From positions 2,108,001 through 2,172,000 of the forward strand of contig NZ_CP073347.1 in the NCBI RefSeq assembly GCF_024397915.1: a DNA stretch of 64,000 nucleotides, read 5' to 3'. Of the stretch, positions 17,717-27,422 are shown piece by piece; position 1 is the first letter of the stretch, and each line of letters opens with the position of its first letter. The position numbers and the translations under genes were made by a program. Below the pieces are notes generated by a model, which was not told the origin of the DNA, did no database searches, and saw nothing but the letters and a program-made list of their open reading frames with translations. Source of the stretch: Marinobacterium rhizophilum (lineage in GTDB: Bacteria > Pseudomonadota > Gammaproteobacteria > Pseudomonadales > Balneatricaceae).

Positions 17717-18478
17717 CTACACCCGCAAACCGCCATCCATTTCGACGATACGCCCGGTAAAGAAGTCGTTCTCGATAATGTACTGCAGCGTATGAGCCAT
17801 TTCGGCCACTTCACCCAGACGCTTGAGCGGTACCGCCTGCAGCATGCGCTCGATGGCTTCGGGCTTCATCTGCGCCGTCATTTCGGTGGCGATCACCCCG
17901 GGAGCGATACCACCGACACGAATGTTGTAGCGCGCCAGCTCACCGGCCCAGCTGGTGACCATGGTCGCGACACCCGCCTTGGTGGCGGAATAGTTGGTCT
18001 GGCCCATATTGCCGGCACGGGACACCGAGGAAATATTCACGATCACGCCGCCCTCGCCCTGCTCCGCCATGATGGCCGCAGCCTCCCGGCCACACAGGAA
18101 GGTGCCGGACAGGTTGACATTGACCACCGCAGACCACTGGTCGAAACTCATTTTCCCCACCAGCTTGCCGTCTTTCAGCTTGATCAGCAGGCCATCGCGC
18201 ATCAGGCCGGCATTGTTCACCAGGCCATGCAGGGCACCGAAGTCCCGCCTGATGGCGACAAAAACGCTCTCGACCTGGTCTTCCACGGATATATCACACA
18301 CATAGCCCCGCGCCCGGGCGCCCGCCTGCTCCAGCTGCTGTACCGCCGCATCCAGACTGTCCTGGTTCAGGTCAATCAGTGCCAGCTGGGCCCCCAGGGA
18401 CGCCAGATGCTGCGCCATGCCAAACCCAAGACCGCGGGCACCGCCGGTAATTACGAATACTTTGCCATCAATCTGCAT
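17717..18478 (-). CDS. Short-chain dehydrogenase/reductase, FabG-like
   Basis: 253 residues, classical SDR. The cofactor motif TGGARGLGFGM is at the N terminus, NNAG is near 89, and the catalytic Ser-Tyr-Lys are in NISSVSRAGNMGQTNYSATK. It should reduce or oxidise a 3-oxo/3-hydroxyacyl thioester with NAD(P)H. AGGAG lies upstream of the ATG, and a LiuR-type palindrome lies 67-82 bp upstream of the start. That links it to the thiolase and MerR gene at 29 kb and to branched-chain or fatty-acid catabolism. It is separated from the prpE-like gene by that gene's terminator. Confidence 0.88.
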   Translation of the reverse strand: MQIDGKVFVITGGARGLGFGMAQHLASLGAQLALIDLNQDSLDAAVQQLEQAGARARGYVCDISVEDQVESVFVAIRRDFGALHGLVNNAGLMRDGLLIKLKDGKLVGKMSFDQWSAVVNVNLSGTFLCGREAAAIMAEQGEGGVIVNISSVSRAGNMGQTNYSATKAGVATMVTSWAGELARYNIRVGGIAPGVIATEMTAQMKPEAIERMLQAVPLKRLGEVAEMAHTLQYIIENDFFTGRIVEMDGGLRV

Positions 18479-18544
18479 GGAGAGGCTCCTGTATCAGGTT
18501 ATTGTTGCTTGCCACGGGTCACTTCACTGACCGGCCACGGCAAG

Positions 18545-18560
18545 TTGACGTTAACGTAAA
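18545..18560. promoter_or_regulatory. LiuR-type operator upstream of the SDR gene
   Basis: TTGACGTTAACGTAAA, a near-perfect 16-bp palindrome. It matches the two sites flanking the MerR gene at 29 kb (TTTACGTAAACGTCAA and TTTACGTTCACGTAAA). Position and similarity indicate the same regulator. Confidence 0.7.
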
Positions 18561-18653
18561 GACTACCTCGACGGGGCCTCGAAGGCGAGAAAAACATAAG
18601 TATTTACCCTTATGCGTGATTACACCGGCGCTCAGCCTGATGCCAGACAGATG

Positions 18654-18682
18654 AAAAAAACGGCGGACTCCTGTCCGCCGTT
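18654..18682 (-). terminator. Terminator after the prpE-like gene
   Basis: The stem AACGGCGGAC / GTCCGCCGTT with a TCCT loop is followed on the minus strand by a run of T. It ends the valine/propionate operon. Confidence 0.9.
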
Positions 18683-18726
18683 GTCGCTCGCCCCGCAGCC
18701 TCGACCCAGGTGCTATAACCCGGGTG

Positions 18727-20616
18727 CTATACGAGTCCCGCCTGCTGCATGGCGCTACTGATCTCCGGCAGGATGCTGGCGTCATCGATGGTCGAGGGTG
18801 TCTGGTAATTCTCGCCCACGGCGATCTTGCGCAGAACGGCCCGCAGAATCTTGCCCGAACGGGTCTTGGGCAGTCGCTGCACCACCAACACGCGGCGAAA
18901 GCAGGCCAGCGCGCCCACCTGATCACGCACCCGCTGCACCAGCTCCGCCTCTAGTCTGGCCGCATCGATATCCTCGCCAGACTTGAGCACCACCAGGCCC
19001 ACCGGCAGCTGCCCCTTGAGAGCATCCTGCACGCCAATAACGGCGCACTCCGCCACCGCCGGATGGCCTGATACGACCTCTTCCATTTCCCCGGTGGACA
19101 GCCGATGCCCCGACACGTTGATTACGTCGTCGGTGCGCCCGGTAATAAAGACATAGCCATCCGCATCCACGTAGCCCCCGTCGCCGGTGTGGTAATAACC
19201 GGGAAAGAGGCTCAGGTAGGCCTGTGTGAAACGTTCAGGCTGGTTCCAGATGCTCCAGGTCACGCCCGGCGGCATCGGCAGGCGTACACAGATATTGCCC
19301 GACTCGCCTGCAGGGACCTCCCCGCCATCGCTGTCCAGCACCCGGATGTCATAGCCCGGTATCGCCTTGTTGGTGGACCCCAGGCGCGGCGCGGACGGAC
19401 TGCTCCAGCCCGTCATCGCAGAAGTCATGGGCCAGCCGGTCTCGGTCTGCCACCAGTGATCCATCACCGGAACACCCAGCAGCCCCGCCAGCCAGTCGTG
19501 GGTGGAAGAGTCCAGCTTTTCGCCGGCCACAAACAGCCGCTTGAGGCTCGACAGGTCGTACGCTTTGCTCAGGCGCCCCTCCGGGTCTTCCTTGCGCACG
19601 GCCCGAAAGGCCGTCGGCGCACAGAACATGGCATTGACGCCGTATTCCTCAATCACCCGCCAGTAGGCGCCGGCATCGGGGGTACGCACCGGTTTTCCCT
19701 CGTAGAACACCGCGCTGCAGCCCCCCATCAGCGGGCCATAGACGATAAAGGAGTGGCCCACCACCCAGCCGATATCCGATGCTCCCCACCAGACGTCGCC
19801 CGGATTCATGCCGTATACATTGCGCAGCGCGTACAGCAGCGCCACCGCATGGCCGCCGTTGTCACGCACAATGCCCTTGGGTTGCCCGGTGGTGCCGGAG
19901 GTATAGAGAATATACAGCGGATCACGACCCTTCACCGGCACGCAGTCGGCGGGTTCAACGCCACGCTGCACCGCGTGCCAATCCAGGTCACGGGGCGCAT
20001 CCATGTCGGCCTGCAGCATCGGGCGCTGCAGCACCAGGGTATGGGCCGGCTTGTGTGTCGCCAGCGCAATGGCCTTGTCGACCAGCGGCTTGTAGGCGAG
20101 GGTCTTGTCCATCTCGATACCGCAGGACGCGGTCAGTATCAGTTTCGGCTGGGCATCGTCGATCCGCACCGCCAGTTCATTGGCGGCAAAGCCGCCGAAC
20201 ACCACCGAATGCACCGCACCCAGCCGTGCACAGGCCAGCATCGCCACTGCGGCCTCGGGCACCATGGGCATATAGATCACCACCCGGTCGCCCTTGTCGA
20301 CACCCAGCGTCTTCAGCGCGCCGGCAAAGCGGGCCACGCGCTCCAGCAGCTCCCGGTAGGTTATCGCCTCGCGTACACTACTCACCGGCGAGTCGTAATA
20401 GAGTGCCACCTGGTCACCACGGCCCTGCTCGATTTGCCAGTCCAGCGCCAGGTAACAGCTGTTGAGCTCGCCGTCGGCAAACCAGCTATGGCTGCCCTGG
20501 GGTGTTGTCTCCAGCATGGTTGCGGGCTTTTTGAACCAGGCGACCTGTTCGGCCTGCTGCGCCCAGTAGGCCTCGGGGTTTTCCAGAGACTGACGATAAG
20601 CGTCGGTGTAGTCCAT
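18727..20616 (-). CDS. prpE: Propionyl-CoA synthetase-type acyl-CoA ligase (PrpE/AcsL-like)
   Basis: 629 residues, same length as PrpE, which activates propionate (or other short acids) to the CoA thioester through an acyl-adenylate. The adenylation motif ILYTSGTTGQPKGIVRD, the WWQTETGWP core and the C-terminal KTRSGKILR lysine motif (a usual acetylation target) are present. GAGGG precedes the ATG. It is the last gene of a minus-strand cluster after mmsB. In Pseudomonas a ligase of this type also follows mmsAB, where methylmalonate-semialdehyde dehydrogenase yields propionyl-CoA. Acetyl- or acetoacetyl-CoA synthesis is possible. Confidence 0.88.
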   Translation of the reverse strand: MDYTDAYRQSLENPEAYWAQQAEQVAWFKKPATMLETTPQGSHSWFADGELNSCYLALDWQIEQGRGDQVALYYDSPVSSVREAITYRELLERVARFAGALKTLGVDKGDRVVIYMPMVPEAAVAMLACARLGAVHSVVFGGFAANELAVRIDDAQPKLILTASCGIEMDKTLAYKPLVDKAIALATHKPAHTLVLQRPMLQADMDAPRDLDWHAVQRGVEPADCVPVKGRDPLYILYTSGTTGQPKGIVRDNGGHAVALLYALRNVYGMNPGDVWWGASDIGWVVGHSFIVYGPLMGGCSAVFYEGKPVRTPDAGAYWRVIEEYGVNAMFCAPTAFRAVRKEDPEGRLSKAYDLSSLKRLFVAGEKLDSSTHDWLAGLLGVPVMDHWWQTETGWPMTSAMTGWSSPSAPRLGSTNKAIPGYDIRVLDSDGGEVPAGESGNICVRLPMPPGVTWSIWNQPERFTQAYLSLFPGYYHTGDGGYVDADGYVFITGRTDDVINVSGHRLSTGEMEEVVSGHPAVAECAVIGVQDALKGQLPVGLVVLKSGEDIDAARLEAELVQRVRDQVGALACFRRVLVVQRLPKTRSGKILRAVLRKIAVGENYQTPSTIDDASILPEISSAMQQAGLV

Positions 20617-20699
20617 TGCGCTACCCTCGTATTGTTGTTTTTGTCAGCGGGAACGGGCACCGCCGGCTCAGCGGCACCCGAAAAACAGATGGGAAGGCC

Positions 20700-21593
20700 C
20701 TATTCGCTCTCGCGATAAAGCTTCAGCACACTGGAGAAATCCAGTGCTCCGTTACCCTGGGCCTTGTGCAGGCTGAACAGGGCACGGGCGGCGGAGCCCA
20801 TGGGGACGGGGGCTTCACTTTGCTGGCTCAGGTCCATGGCCAGGCCCAGGTCCTTGAACATCAGATTGGTCTGGAAGCCACCCTGGTAGCCTTTGGAGGC
20901 CGGCGCCGTATCCATCACGCCGGGCCAGGGGTTGTAGACATTCAGCGCCCAGTTGCCGCCTGAGCTTTGCTTCATGATCTCGGACAGTACCGCAGGGTCC
21001 AGGCCATTCCTGACCCCCATATTGAGCGCCTCGCAGGTGCCCGTCATCAGGATCGCCAGCATCATGTTGTTGCAGGCCTTGGCGATCTGTCCGGCGCCAT
21101 GGTCGCCGGCATGGAAGATGTTCTTGCCCATAACATTGAGAATCGGCCTGGCGCGCCCGAACTGGGCGGCAGACGCCCCCACCATAAAGCTCAGGGTACC
21201 CGCCTGGGCCCCGCCCACACCGCCGGACACCGGTGCATCGATAAAGTCGCGGCCACGCTCGGCGGCGACAGCGCACACCCGTTTGGCAACATCGGCCTCG
21301 ATGGTGGAACAGTCGATAATCAGGCTGCTGGGTGCGATCAGATCAAGCAGCGGTTCGGGCCCGCTGACGTAGAGCCCTTCAACATGGCGCCCGGCCGGCA
21401 GCATGGAGATGACAAACTCGGCATCCTTGACGGCATCCGCCGCGCTCGCCGCCTGCAGGCAACCCTCGGCCACTGCATGGGCCAGCGCCTGCGCCGACAG
21501 GTCGAACGCCTGCACCCGGTGACCGGCCGCTGCCAGGTTGTGGGCCATGGGGCCGCCCATGTTGCCGAGCCCGATAAATGCGATTGTAGCCAT
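20700..21593 (-). CDS. mmsB: 3-Hydroxyisobutyrate dehydrogenase
   Basis: 297 residues. The N-terminal IAFIGLGNMGGPMAHNLAAAGH is the NAD-binding signature of the beta-hydroxyacid dehydrogenase family; DAPVSGGVGGAQAG is the substrate-binding loop and KACNNMMLAI carries the catalytic lysine. It oxidises 3-hydroxyisobutyrate to methylmalonate semialdehyde in valine breakdown. AAGGATA precedes the ATG. It lies between the hydrolase that makes its substrate and the prpE-like gene, on the same strand. Confidence 0.95.
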   Translation of the reverse strand: MATIAFIGLGNMGGPMAHNLAAAGHRVQAFDLSAQALAHAVAEGCLQAASAADAVKDAEFVISMLPAGRHVEGLYVSGPEPLLDLIAPSSLIIDCSTIEADVAKRVCAVAAERGRDFIDAPVSGGVGGAQAGTLSFMVGASAAQFGRARPILNVMGKNIFHAGDHGAGQIAKACNNMMLAILMTGTCEALNMGVRNGLDPAVLSEIMKQSSGGNWALNVYNPWPGVMDTAPASKGYQGGFQTNLMFKDLGLAMDLSQQSEAPVPMGSAARALFSLHKAQGNGALDFSSVLKLYRESE

Positions 21594-21670
21594 GGTCTTT
21601 ATCCTTTTTGTTAGCTGTCTTGTTGGCGTCTTTACTCAGGCCAGTAATGCGACGATTGCCCCCACCGGGT

Positions 21671-22774
21671 TCAAAGATCCGCCAGCGGATGCTGCTGCCC
21701 AAAGGGGTTGGCGAAAAGGCCGTCCATAAAGGCCGGATCGACCCTTTCGAGCGAGTCGTAGAGCCATTGTGGCGTACCGTCCTTGTCGATCAGCAGCGCC
21801 CGCACACCTTCGGCGAATTCGGCGTGGCGACAGCACTGGATCGACAGCATCAGCTCCTGCTGGAACACTTCACGCAGCGACAGATGACGGCAACGCTGCA
21901 ATTGCTCGGCAATCATTTTCAGCGACAGCGGGCTGCCGTTGCGTACCGCCTTCTGTGCCCGGCACACCCACTTGTCGTCCGTCTCCAGCGCCAGCAAAGC
22001 TGCGACTATGGCCTCGACACTGTCGTGGTCGGTGAGTGTGCGGATCAAATCGAAATGTTCGCGAATGGGGGCCGGCTGGCTGTCGAAGCAGGCACGGGAC
22101 TCGCTTTCGAGCTCGCGCAGCACCTGGCTGACGGTGCCGCCGGCATCCGTATCCCAGCGCTCGCTTTGCAGCCGGCTCAGCAGGCCTTCACGCTGGCCGG
22201 CATCGATGGCTCTATCCGCCAGGCCGAGGAAGATGGCATCGCGGGCATTGATCGGGTTGCCGGTAAGCCCGAGGAACAGGCCGGTACCGCCGGGCATGCG
22301 GTTCAGGAACCAGCTGCCGCCCACATCCGGATACAAGCCGATGCTGACCTCCGGCATCGCCAGGTGCGATGTCTGGGTGACCACGCGGTGACTGCAGCCG
22401 TTCATCAGCCCCATGCCGCCGCCCATGACGATGCCACTGCCCCAGCAGATGATGGGTTTGGCACTGGTGTGAATGGCGTAGTCGAGGCGGTATTCCCGGG
22501 TGAAAAACTGTTCGGGGAAATCCGCATCGCCCTCACCGGTCATGGCCCGGTACAGGTTGACGATATCGCCACCGGCACAGAACGCCTTGTCGCCGCTGCT
22601 GTCCAGCAGGATCGCCACAACGCGCGCATCGGCCTGCCAGCGTTCCAGCTGCGGCTGAATCAGGTCGATCATCTCCAGCGTCAGCGCATTGAGGCTGCGC
22701 TCGGCATTGAGGCGAATCTCGCCGATCAGGTGGCCATCGGCGGTCGGGTGTTCGGTAAAAAGTACGGCGCTCAT
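21671..22774 (-). CDS. 3-Hydroxyisobutyryl-CoA hydrolase
   Basis: 367 residues from the ATG preceded by TGAGGAGC; the frame also runs to 22801 inside the upstream gene. It belongs to the crotonase superfamily but has the longer HIBCH architecture. KAFCAGGDIVNLYRAM is the oxyanion-hole segment, GSGIVMGGGMGLMNGCSHRV the active-site helix, and PEVSIGLYPDVGGSWFLNR the second conserved block. It releases free 3-hydroxyisobutyrate for MmsB. It starts 11 bp after the enoyl-CoA hydratase gene. Confidence 0.9.
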   Translation of the reverse strand: MSAVLFTEHPTADGHLIGEIRLNAERSLNALTLEMIDLIQPQLERWQADARVVAILLDSSGDKAFCAGGDIVNLYRAMTGEGDADFPEQFFTREYRLDYAIHTSAKPIICWGSGIVMGGGMGLMNGCSHRVVTQTSHLAMPEVSIGLYPDVGGSWFLNRMPGGTGLFLGLTGNPINARDAIFLGLADRAIDAGQREGLLSRLQSERWDTDAGGTVSQVLRELESESRACFDSQPAPIREHFDLIRTLTDHDSVEAIVAALLALETDDKWVCRAQKAVRNGSPLSLKMIAEQLQRCRHLSLREVFQQELMLSIQCCRHAEFAEGVRALLIDKDGTPQWLYDSLERVDPAFMDGLFANPFGQQHPLADL

Positions 22775-22785
22775 CAATAAGCTCC

Positions 22786-23562
22786 TCAGCGGTTTTTCCA
22801 TTGCGGTTTGCGCTTGTCGAGAAAGGCATTCACGCCCTCGCGCTGGTCTTCGCTGTCAAACAGGTCCACAAACAGCTCGCGCTCCAGGATATAGCCCTGG
22901 TCCAGCGGCCGGCTGCGGCCCGACTGAATCAGTGTCTTGCAGGCACTCACCGCCACCGGGCTTTGCTGCGCCACCTGCTCGGCCAGCGCCAGCGCCCGTT
23001 CCAGCCCCTGGCCTTTGGCAACCACCTCCTCCACCAGGCCGATTTTTTCGGCCCGCGTTGCATCGATGCGCTCGCCACACAGAATCATGCGTTTGGCCCA
23101 GCCCTCGCCCACCAGCAAAGCCAGGTTCTGGGTGCCGCCAGCGCAGGGCAACAGGCCCACCTTGGCTTCTGGCAGTGCCATTTGCGCCTGCTCCTCGGCG
23201 ATACGGATATCACAGGCCAGCGCGACTTCGAGCCCGCCGCCCATGGCAAAGCCGTTGATCGCGGCGATGGACACGCCACGGAACCGGCTCAGGGACTCGA
23301 AGGCGTCGCCAAAACAGCGCGCCATGTCCCGGGCCACCGCACGGTCCCCGTCGGCGAACAGCTTCAGATCGGCGCCGGCGGAGAAAAACTTCTCGCCCTG
23401 CCCAGTCAGCACCAGCGCATAGATATCGCGGTCCTGGTTGAGTTCGTCCACCAGCGCCTTGAGCCCCTTCAGGCTGTCGGCGGTCCAGGTATTGGCCGGC
23501 GGGTTGTTCATGGTAACCAGGGCAACATGGCCGCGGCGTTCACAAATCAGACTGTCGTTCAT
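22786..23562 (-). CDS. Enoyl-CoA hydratase (probable methacrylyl-CoA hydratase)
   Basis: 258 residues, crotonase family. KFFSAGADLKLFADGD forms the oxyanion hole, INGFAMGGGLEVALACDIRI the active-site helix, and PEAKVGLLPCAGGTQNLALL the block with the family catalytic glutamate region. The ATG follows CAGGGAGCACAGG. Position between the acyl-CoA dehydrogenase and the hydroxyisobutyryl-CoA hydrolase makes hydration of methacrylyl-CoA its likely job. Confidence 0.9.
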   Translation of the reverse strand: MNDSLICERRGHVALVTMNNPPANTWTADSLKGLKALVDELNQDRDIYALVLTGQGEKFFSAGADLKLFADGDRAVARDMARCFGDAFESLSRFRGVSIAAINGFAMGGGLEVALACDIRIAEEQAQMALPEAKVGLLPCAGGTQNLALLVGEGWAKRMILCGERIDATRAEKIGLVEEVVAKGQGLERALALAEQVAQQSPVAVSACKTLIQSGRSRPLDQGYILERELFVDLFDSEDQREGVNAFLDKRKPQWKNR

Positions 23563-23604
23563 CCTGTGCTCCCTGTTTGGTGCGCCCTGCGCACGACGGA
23601 TACA

Positions 23605-24762
23605 TCACAGCAGCTCGGCGGCGCCTTCGACCAGCAGCCGGCGCGAAATAATCAGCCGCATGACTTCGTTTGTCCCTTCCAGAATACGGTGTACCCGGCT
23701 GTCGCGCAGGTAGCGTTCCAGCGGATACTCCTTGATATAGCCATTGCCACCGTGCAGCTGCAGCGCCTCGTCGCAAACCCGGTAGCCGGCATCGGTGGCA
23801 AATCGTTTGGCCATGGCGCAGTAGGTCGAGGCGTCGGCATGACCCTGGTCCAGCTTGCTGGCCGCCAGGCGTACCAGCTGGCGTGCCGCCACCAGTTCCG
23901 TGACCATGTCGGCCAGCTTGAACTGCAACGCCTGGAAATCCGCCAGTCGCTTGCCGAACTGGCGCCGTTCCAGCATGTAAGCTCGCGCCTCGTTCAGCGC
24001 CTGCTGTGCGGTACCCAGGGAGCAGGTGGCGATATTGATGCGCCCGCCATCCAGACCCTTCATGGCCAGCTTGAAGCCCTCGCCTTCAGTAGCCAGCAGG
24101 TTGGCCGCCGGCACCTTGACGTCATCGAAGGTAATCATGCGGGTCGGCTGGCTGTTCCAGCCGAGCTTGTCTTCCTTGCGTCCATAGCTGATGCCCGCGC
24201 TGTCGGCATCGATCACCAGGGCGGAAATCCCCGCCGCACCCGCCCCGCCGGTGCGCGCCATGACCACCAGCACCTCGGTGCTGCCGGCGCCGGAGATGAA
24301 GCACTTGCTGCCATTCACCACATAATGATCGCCTTCGCGCCGCGCCGTGGTTTTCAGCGAGGCGGCATCGGAGCCGGCATTGGGCTCGGTCAGGCAGTAG
24401 GAGCCCAGTTTTTCACCACTGATCAGCTCGGCCGCGTACCGGTCGCGCACCCCGTCGCTACCAAAGGTCGCCACCATCCAGGTCACCATGTTGTGAATGG
24501 TGAGATAGGCGGTGGTGGAGGTGCAGCCCATGGCCAGCTGCTCGAAAATGATGTGTGAGTCCAGCCGGCTCAGTCCCATGCCGCCGTGCTCCTCGGCGGT
24601 ATAGAGTCCGCAGAAGCCCAGCTCACCGGCCTTCTTCAGCACATCCACCGGAAACAGCGCCTGCCGGTCCCATTCGCCCGCGTGGGGCGCGAGTTCTTTT
24701 TCAGCAAAGGCGCGGGCCATATCGGCAAACGCCTGTTGCTCTTCGTTCAATTCAAAATCCAT
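23605..24762 (-). CDS. Acyl-CoA dehydrogenase (probable isobutyryl-CoA dehydrogenase)
   Basis: 385 residues, standard flavin-dependent acyl-CoA dehydrogenase. Signatures are YCLTEPNAGSDAASLKT, CFISGAGSTEVLVVMA, QLHGGNGYIKEYPLERYLRD and the C-terminal ILEGTNEVMRLIISRRL. A GGAGG ribosome site precedes the ATG. It lies between mmsA and the hydratase, so isobutyryl-CoA to methacrylyl-CoA is the expected reaction, with electrons passed to ETF. Confidence 0.9.
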   Translation of the reverse strand: MDFELNEEQQAFADMARAFAEKELAPHAGEWDRQALFPVDVLKKAGELGFCGLYTAEEHGGMGLSRLDSHIIFEQLAMGCTSTTAYLTIHNMVTWMVATFGSDGVRDRYAAELISGEKLGSYCLTEPNAGSDAASLKTTARREGDHYVVNGSKCFISGAGSTEVLVVMARTGGAGAAGISALVIDADSAGISYGRKEDKLGWNSQPTRMITFDDVKVPAANLLATEGEGFKLAMKGLDGGRINIATCSLGTAQQALNEARAYMLERRQFGKRLADFQALQFKLADMVTELVAARQLVRLAASKLDQGHADASTYCAMAKRFATDAGYRVCDEALQLHGGNGYIKEYPLERYLRDSRVHRILEGTNEVMRLIISRRLLVEGAAELL

Positions 24763-24832
24763 GCATGTGCCTCCGCGGGCGTGCCGCCAGGAGCCTGCAG
24801 GCTCCCCGCGGCAGCATCTGTTACTGCAGCTG

Positions 24833-26326
24833 TTACTTAAGCTGAATGGTCATGTTGGGACCGCCGGCAATATCATCCTCGAACCAGCGCGCGGTCACGG
24901 TCTTGGTCTCAGTGTAGAAACGCACCGCCTGCTTGCCATAGGCATGCTGGTCACCGTAGAAGGACTTTCTCCAGCCGGTGAAGGAGAAAAACGGCAAGGG
25001 CACCGGTACCGGCACGTTGATGCCGACCTGGCCGACCTGGATTTCGTGCTGGTACTTGCGTGCAGCGGCGCCGGATGCGGTAAACAGCGAGGTGCCGTTA
25101 CCGTAGGGGTTGGCATTGATCAGGCTGATGGCCTCATCCAGCGTATCCACTTCCATGGCGATCAGTACCGGGCCGAAGATTTCATCGGTGTAGATCGACA
25201 TATCCGGCGTCACCTTGGTGAAGAGGGTCGGGCCGACCCAGTTGCCATCGGGCGCAGCTTCCACCACGCAATCGCTGCCATCAAGCACGCAGTCGGCACC
25301 CGCATCCTTGCCTTCCTGGATATAACGCAGCACGCGCTCGCGGGCCTGGGGGTTGATCAGCGGACCGTAACCGGCCTTGGGGTCATTCCAAAGGCCCGGG
25401 CGCACCTGGGCCAGGGCTTCGCGCAGCTCCGGTATCCAGTTACGGGCTTCACCGACAAACACCGCCACCGAAATGGCCATGCAGCGTTGGCCGCCAGCGC
25501 CCACGGAAGCGCCTACCAGGTTGTTGATGACATGCTGCTTCTGCGCATCCGGCATGATGACCATATGGTTCTTGGCACCGGCAAAGGCCTGCACCCGCTT
25601 CATGTTGGCGGTACCGGTACGGTAGATGTGCTCACCCACGGCCACGGAACCCACAAACGAAATCGCCGGTACATCGGGATGGTGCAGCAGCTGGTCGACC
25701 TGCTCCTTGCCACCGTGAATCACCTGCAGCAGGCCATCGGGCGCGCCGGCCTGCTTGAACAGTTCGGCCAGGCGCATCGGCGTCAGGGGATCCTGCTCCG
25801 AGGGCTTGAGGACAAAGGTGTTGCCGCAGGCAATGGCCATGGGAAACATCCACAGCGGAATCATGGCCGGGAAGTTGAACGGCGTTATACCGGCGCAGAC
25901 ACCCAGTGGCTGGGTGTAGCTGTAGCAATCGATCTTGCGCGCGACATTCTCAACGGTTTCCCCCATGGAAAGCGATGCGATGTTGCAGGCATGTTCCACC
26001 ACTTCGATACCGCGCCAGACGTCACCCTTGGCATCCTCGAAGGTCTTGCCGGTTTCCCTGGCCAGGATGGTGGCGATCTCGTCATGGTGCTGCTTGAGCA
26101 GGTCCTGGTAGCGCAGCATCAGGCGGGCACGTTCCGAGACCGGGGTTTCCTTCCAGCTTTCAAACGCCTTCCTGGCCGTGGCCACCGCAAGATCAACCTC
26201 CTCCGCCGTGGCACAGGGAACCTGGGCGATCACTTCCTGGGTGGCGGGGTCGGTCAGCGGAATCCACTGCTGGGTTTTACTGCGGAGCATTTCACCGCCA
26301 ATCAGAAGAGGAACGTGCTGAGTCAT
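24833..26326 (-). CDS. mmsA: Methylmalonate-semialdehyde dehydrogenase (CoA-acylating)
   Basis: 497 residues, aldehyde-dehydrogenase superfamily. The start MTQHVPLLIGG has AGGTGAT upstream; an in-frame GTG three codons earlier is less likely. The catalytic cysteine lies in GAGGQRCMAISVAVFVG, and PFNFPAMIPLWMFPMAIACG and TDEIFGPVL are diagnostic for the MmsA group. It converts methylmalonate semialdehyde to propionyl-CoA with NAD and CoA. It heads a minus-strand cluster and is divergent from an AraC-type regulator gene, as in Pseudomonas mmsR-mmsAB. Confidence 0.95.
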   Translation of the reverse strand: MTQHVPLLIGGEMLRSKTQQWIPLTDPATQEVIAQVPCATAEEVDLAVATARKAFESWKETPVSERARLMLRYQDLLKQHHDEIATILARETGKTFEDAKGDVWRGIEVVEHACNIASLSMGETVENVARKIDCYSYTQPLGVCAGITPFNFPAMIPLWMFPMAIACGNTFVLKPSEQDPLTPMRLAELFKQAGAPDGLLQVIHGGKEQVDQLLHHPDVPAISFVGSVAVGEHIYRTGTANMKRVQAFAGAKNHMVIMPDAQKQHVINNLVGASVGAGGQRCMAISVAVFVGEARNWIPELREALAQVRPGLWNDPKAGYGPLINPQARERVLRYIQEGKDAGADCVLDGSDCVVEAAPDGNWVGPTLFTKVTPDMSIYTDEIFGPVLIAMEVDTLDEAISLINANPYGNGTSLFTASGAAARKYQHEIQVGQVGINVPVPVPLPFFSFTGWRKSFYGDQHAYGKQAVRFYTETKTVTARWFEDDIAGGPNMTIQLK

Positions 26327-26514
26327 TGCTATCACCTGCTTATGGTTACTGTTATTGGGTGTCGCTAGGGCTGCTGAGCGTGACGGCCGGAGCCGGTACG
26401 GCGCAATAGGGTATTTGTACCATGCAGGGCCCGGCAGCCAGATTGATAATCTTGCGCACTTAATGGACTATATTGCGATCAAATAGGTAGTTTCCCCAGT
26501 TCAGGATCAAGCTT

Positions 26515-27414
26515 ATGAGTACTCCGTCGAGTTGGCCACTGACGAGCGACAGCATCCGCTTTGTCGTCCCCAGGCGCGTCGTGGCGGCGCTGGCAAGCCA
26601 TCCGCTTAGCGCTCAACTCTATCCCCTGGGAATTGGTTATTATCAGCACGCCCGCGGCCATCGAATGCAGCGCGCCAATCATGACGACAACCTGCTGATC
26701 TACTGCCTCGAAGGACGTGGAAAGCTGACCCTGAATGGCCGCGGACGCACGGTAAAACCGGGCGATCTGATTATCCTGCCCCGAGGTCTCAGCCACAGTT
26801 ATGAAACCCGTGACCAGGACCCATGGAGCATTTTGTGGGTGCATTTCGAGGGGGAGCTGGCAACCCGTTTCATCGGCCAGCTGGAAGTGGACGACGGCTC
26901 CGCCCTGCTGCCACTGGGGATTCACTCCCGCCTGGTAGCCGACTTCGAGGCGCTGCTCGATGCCCGCCAGGCCAGCCACAACCTGACCGCCTTTATTCAT
27001 TGCGCCAACCAGTTGCGCCAGCTTCTGACACATATTGCGCTCCTCAAGCCCATGGCCACCCGACCCGCCGGCGACAGCATGGACCTGGAAACCATCCACA
27101 GCCTGATGCAGGCACGGCTACATGAACAGCTCGATATCGACACCCTGGCCCAGGTGGTAAACCTGTCGAAGTTTCACTTCATCAAGAAGTACAAGGCGCT
27201 GACCGGCACAACGCCGATCAGCCACTTTATTCACCTCAAGATCGAACGGGCCTGCCATTTGCTGGATGTCACCAGCAAGGGCGTCAACGAGGTGGCCTGG
27301 GCACTGGGGTATGACGATGCCTACTACTTTTCCCGCATTTTCAAAAAATCCATGGGCATGTCACCCAGCCAGTACCGGCGTATCCGCCTGGGCGGCTTCA
27401 GCTACAAGAACTGA
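26515..27414 (+). CDS. mmsR: AraC-family regulator MmsR
   Basis: 299 residues. An N-terminal cupin-like sensing domain (HDDNLLIYCLEGRGKLTLNG, LIILPRGLSHSYET) precedes two C-terminal helix-turn-helix motifs (LAQVVNLSKFHFIKKYKALT and VNEVAWALGYDDAYYFSRIF). Length and divergent placement 188 bp from mmsA match MmsR, the activator of valine-catabolic mmsAB. Its inducer is probably a valine-pathway intermediate. Confidence 0.88.
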   Translation: MSTPSSWPLTSDSIRFVVPRRVVAALASHPLSAQLYPLGIGYYQHARGHRMQRANHDDNLLIYCLEGRGKLTLNGRGRTVKPGDLIILPRGLSHSYETRDQDPWSILWVHFEGELATRFIGQLEVDDGSALLPLGIHSRLVADFEALLDARQASHNLTAFIHCANQLRQLLTHIALLKPMATRPAGDSMDLETIHSLMQARLHEQLDIDTLAQVVNLSKFHFIKKYKALTGTTPISHFIHLKIERACHLLDVTSKGVNEVAWALGYDDAYYFSRIFKKSMGMSPSQYRRIRLGGFSYKN

Positions 27415-27422
27415 GGCGCTGC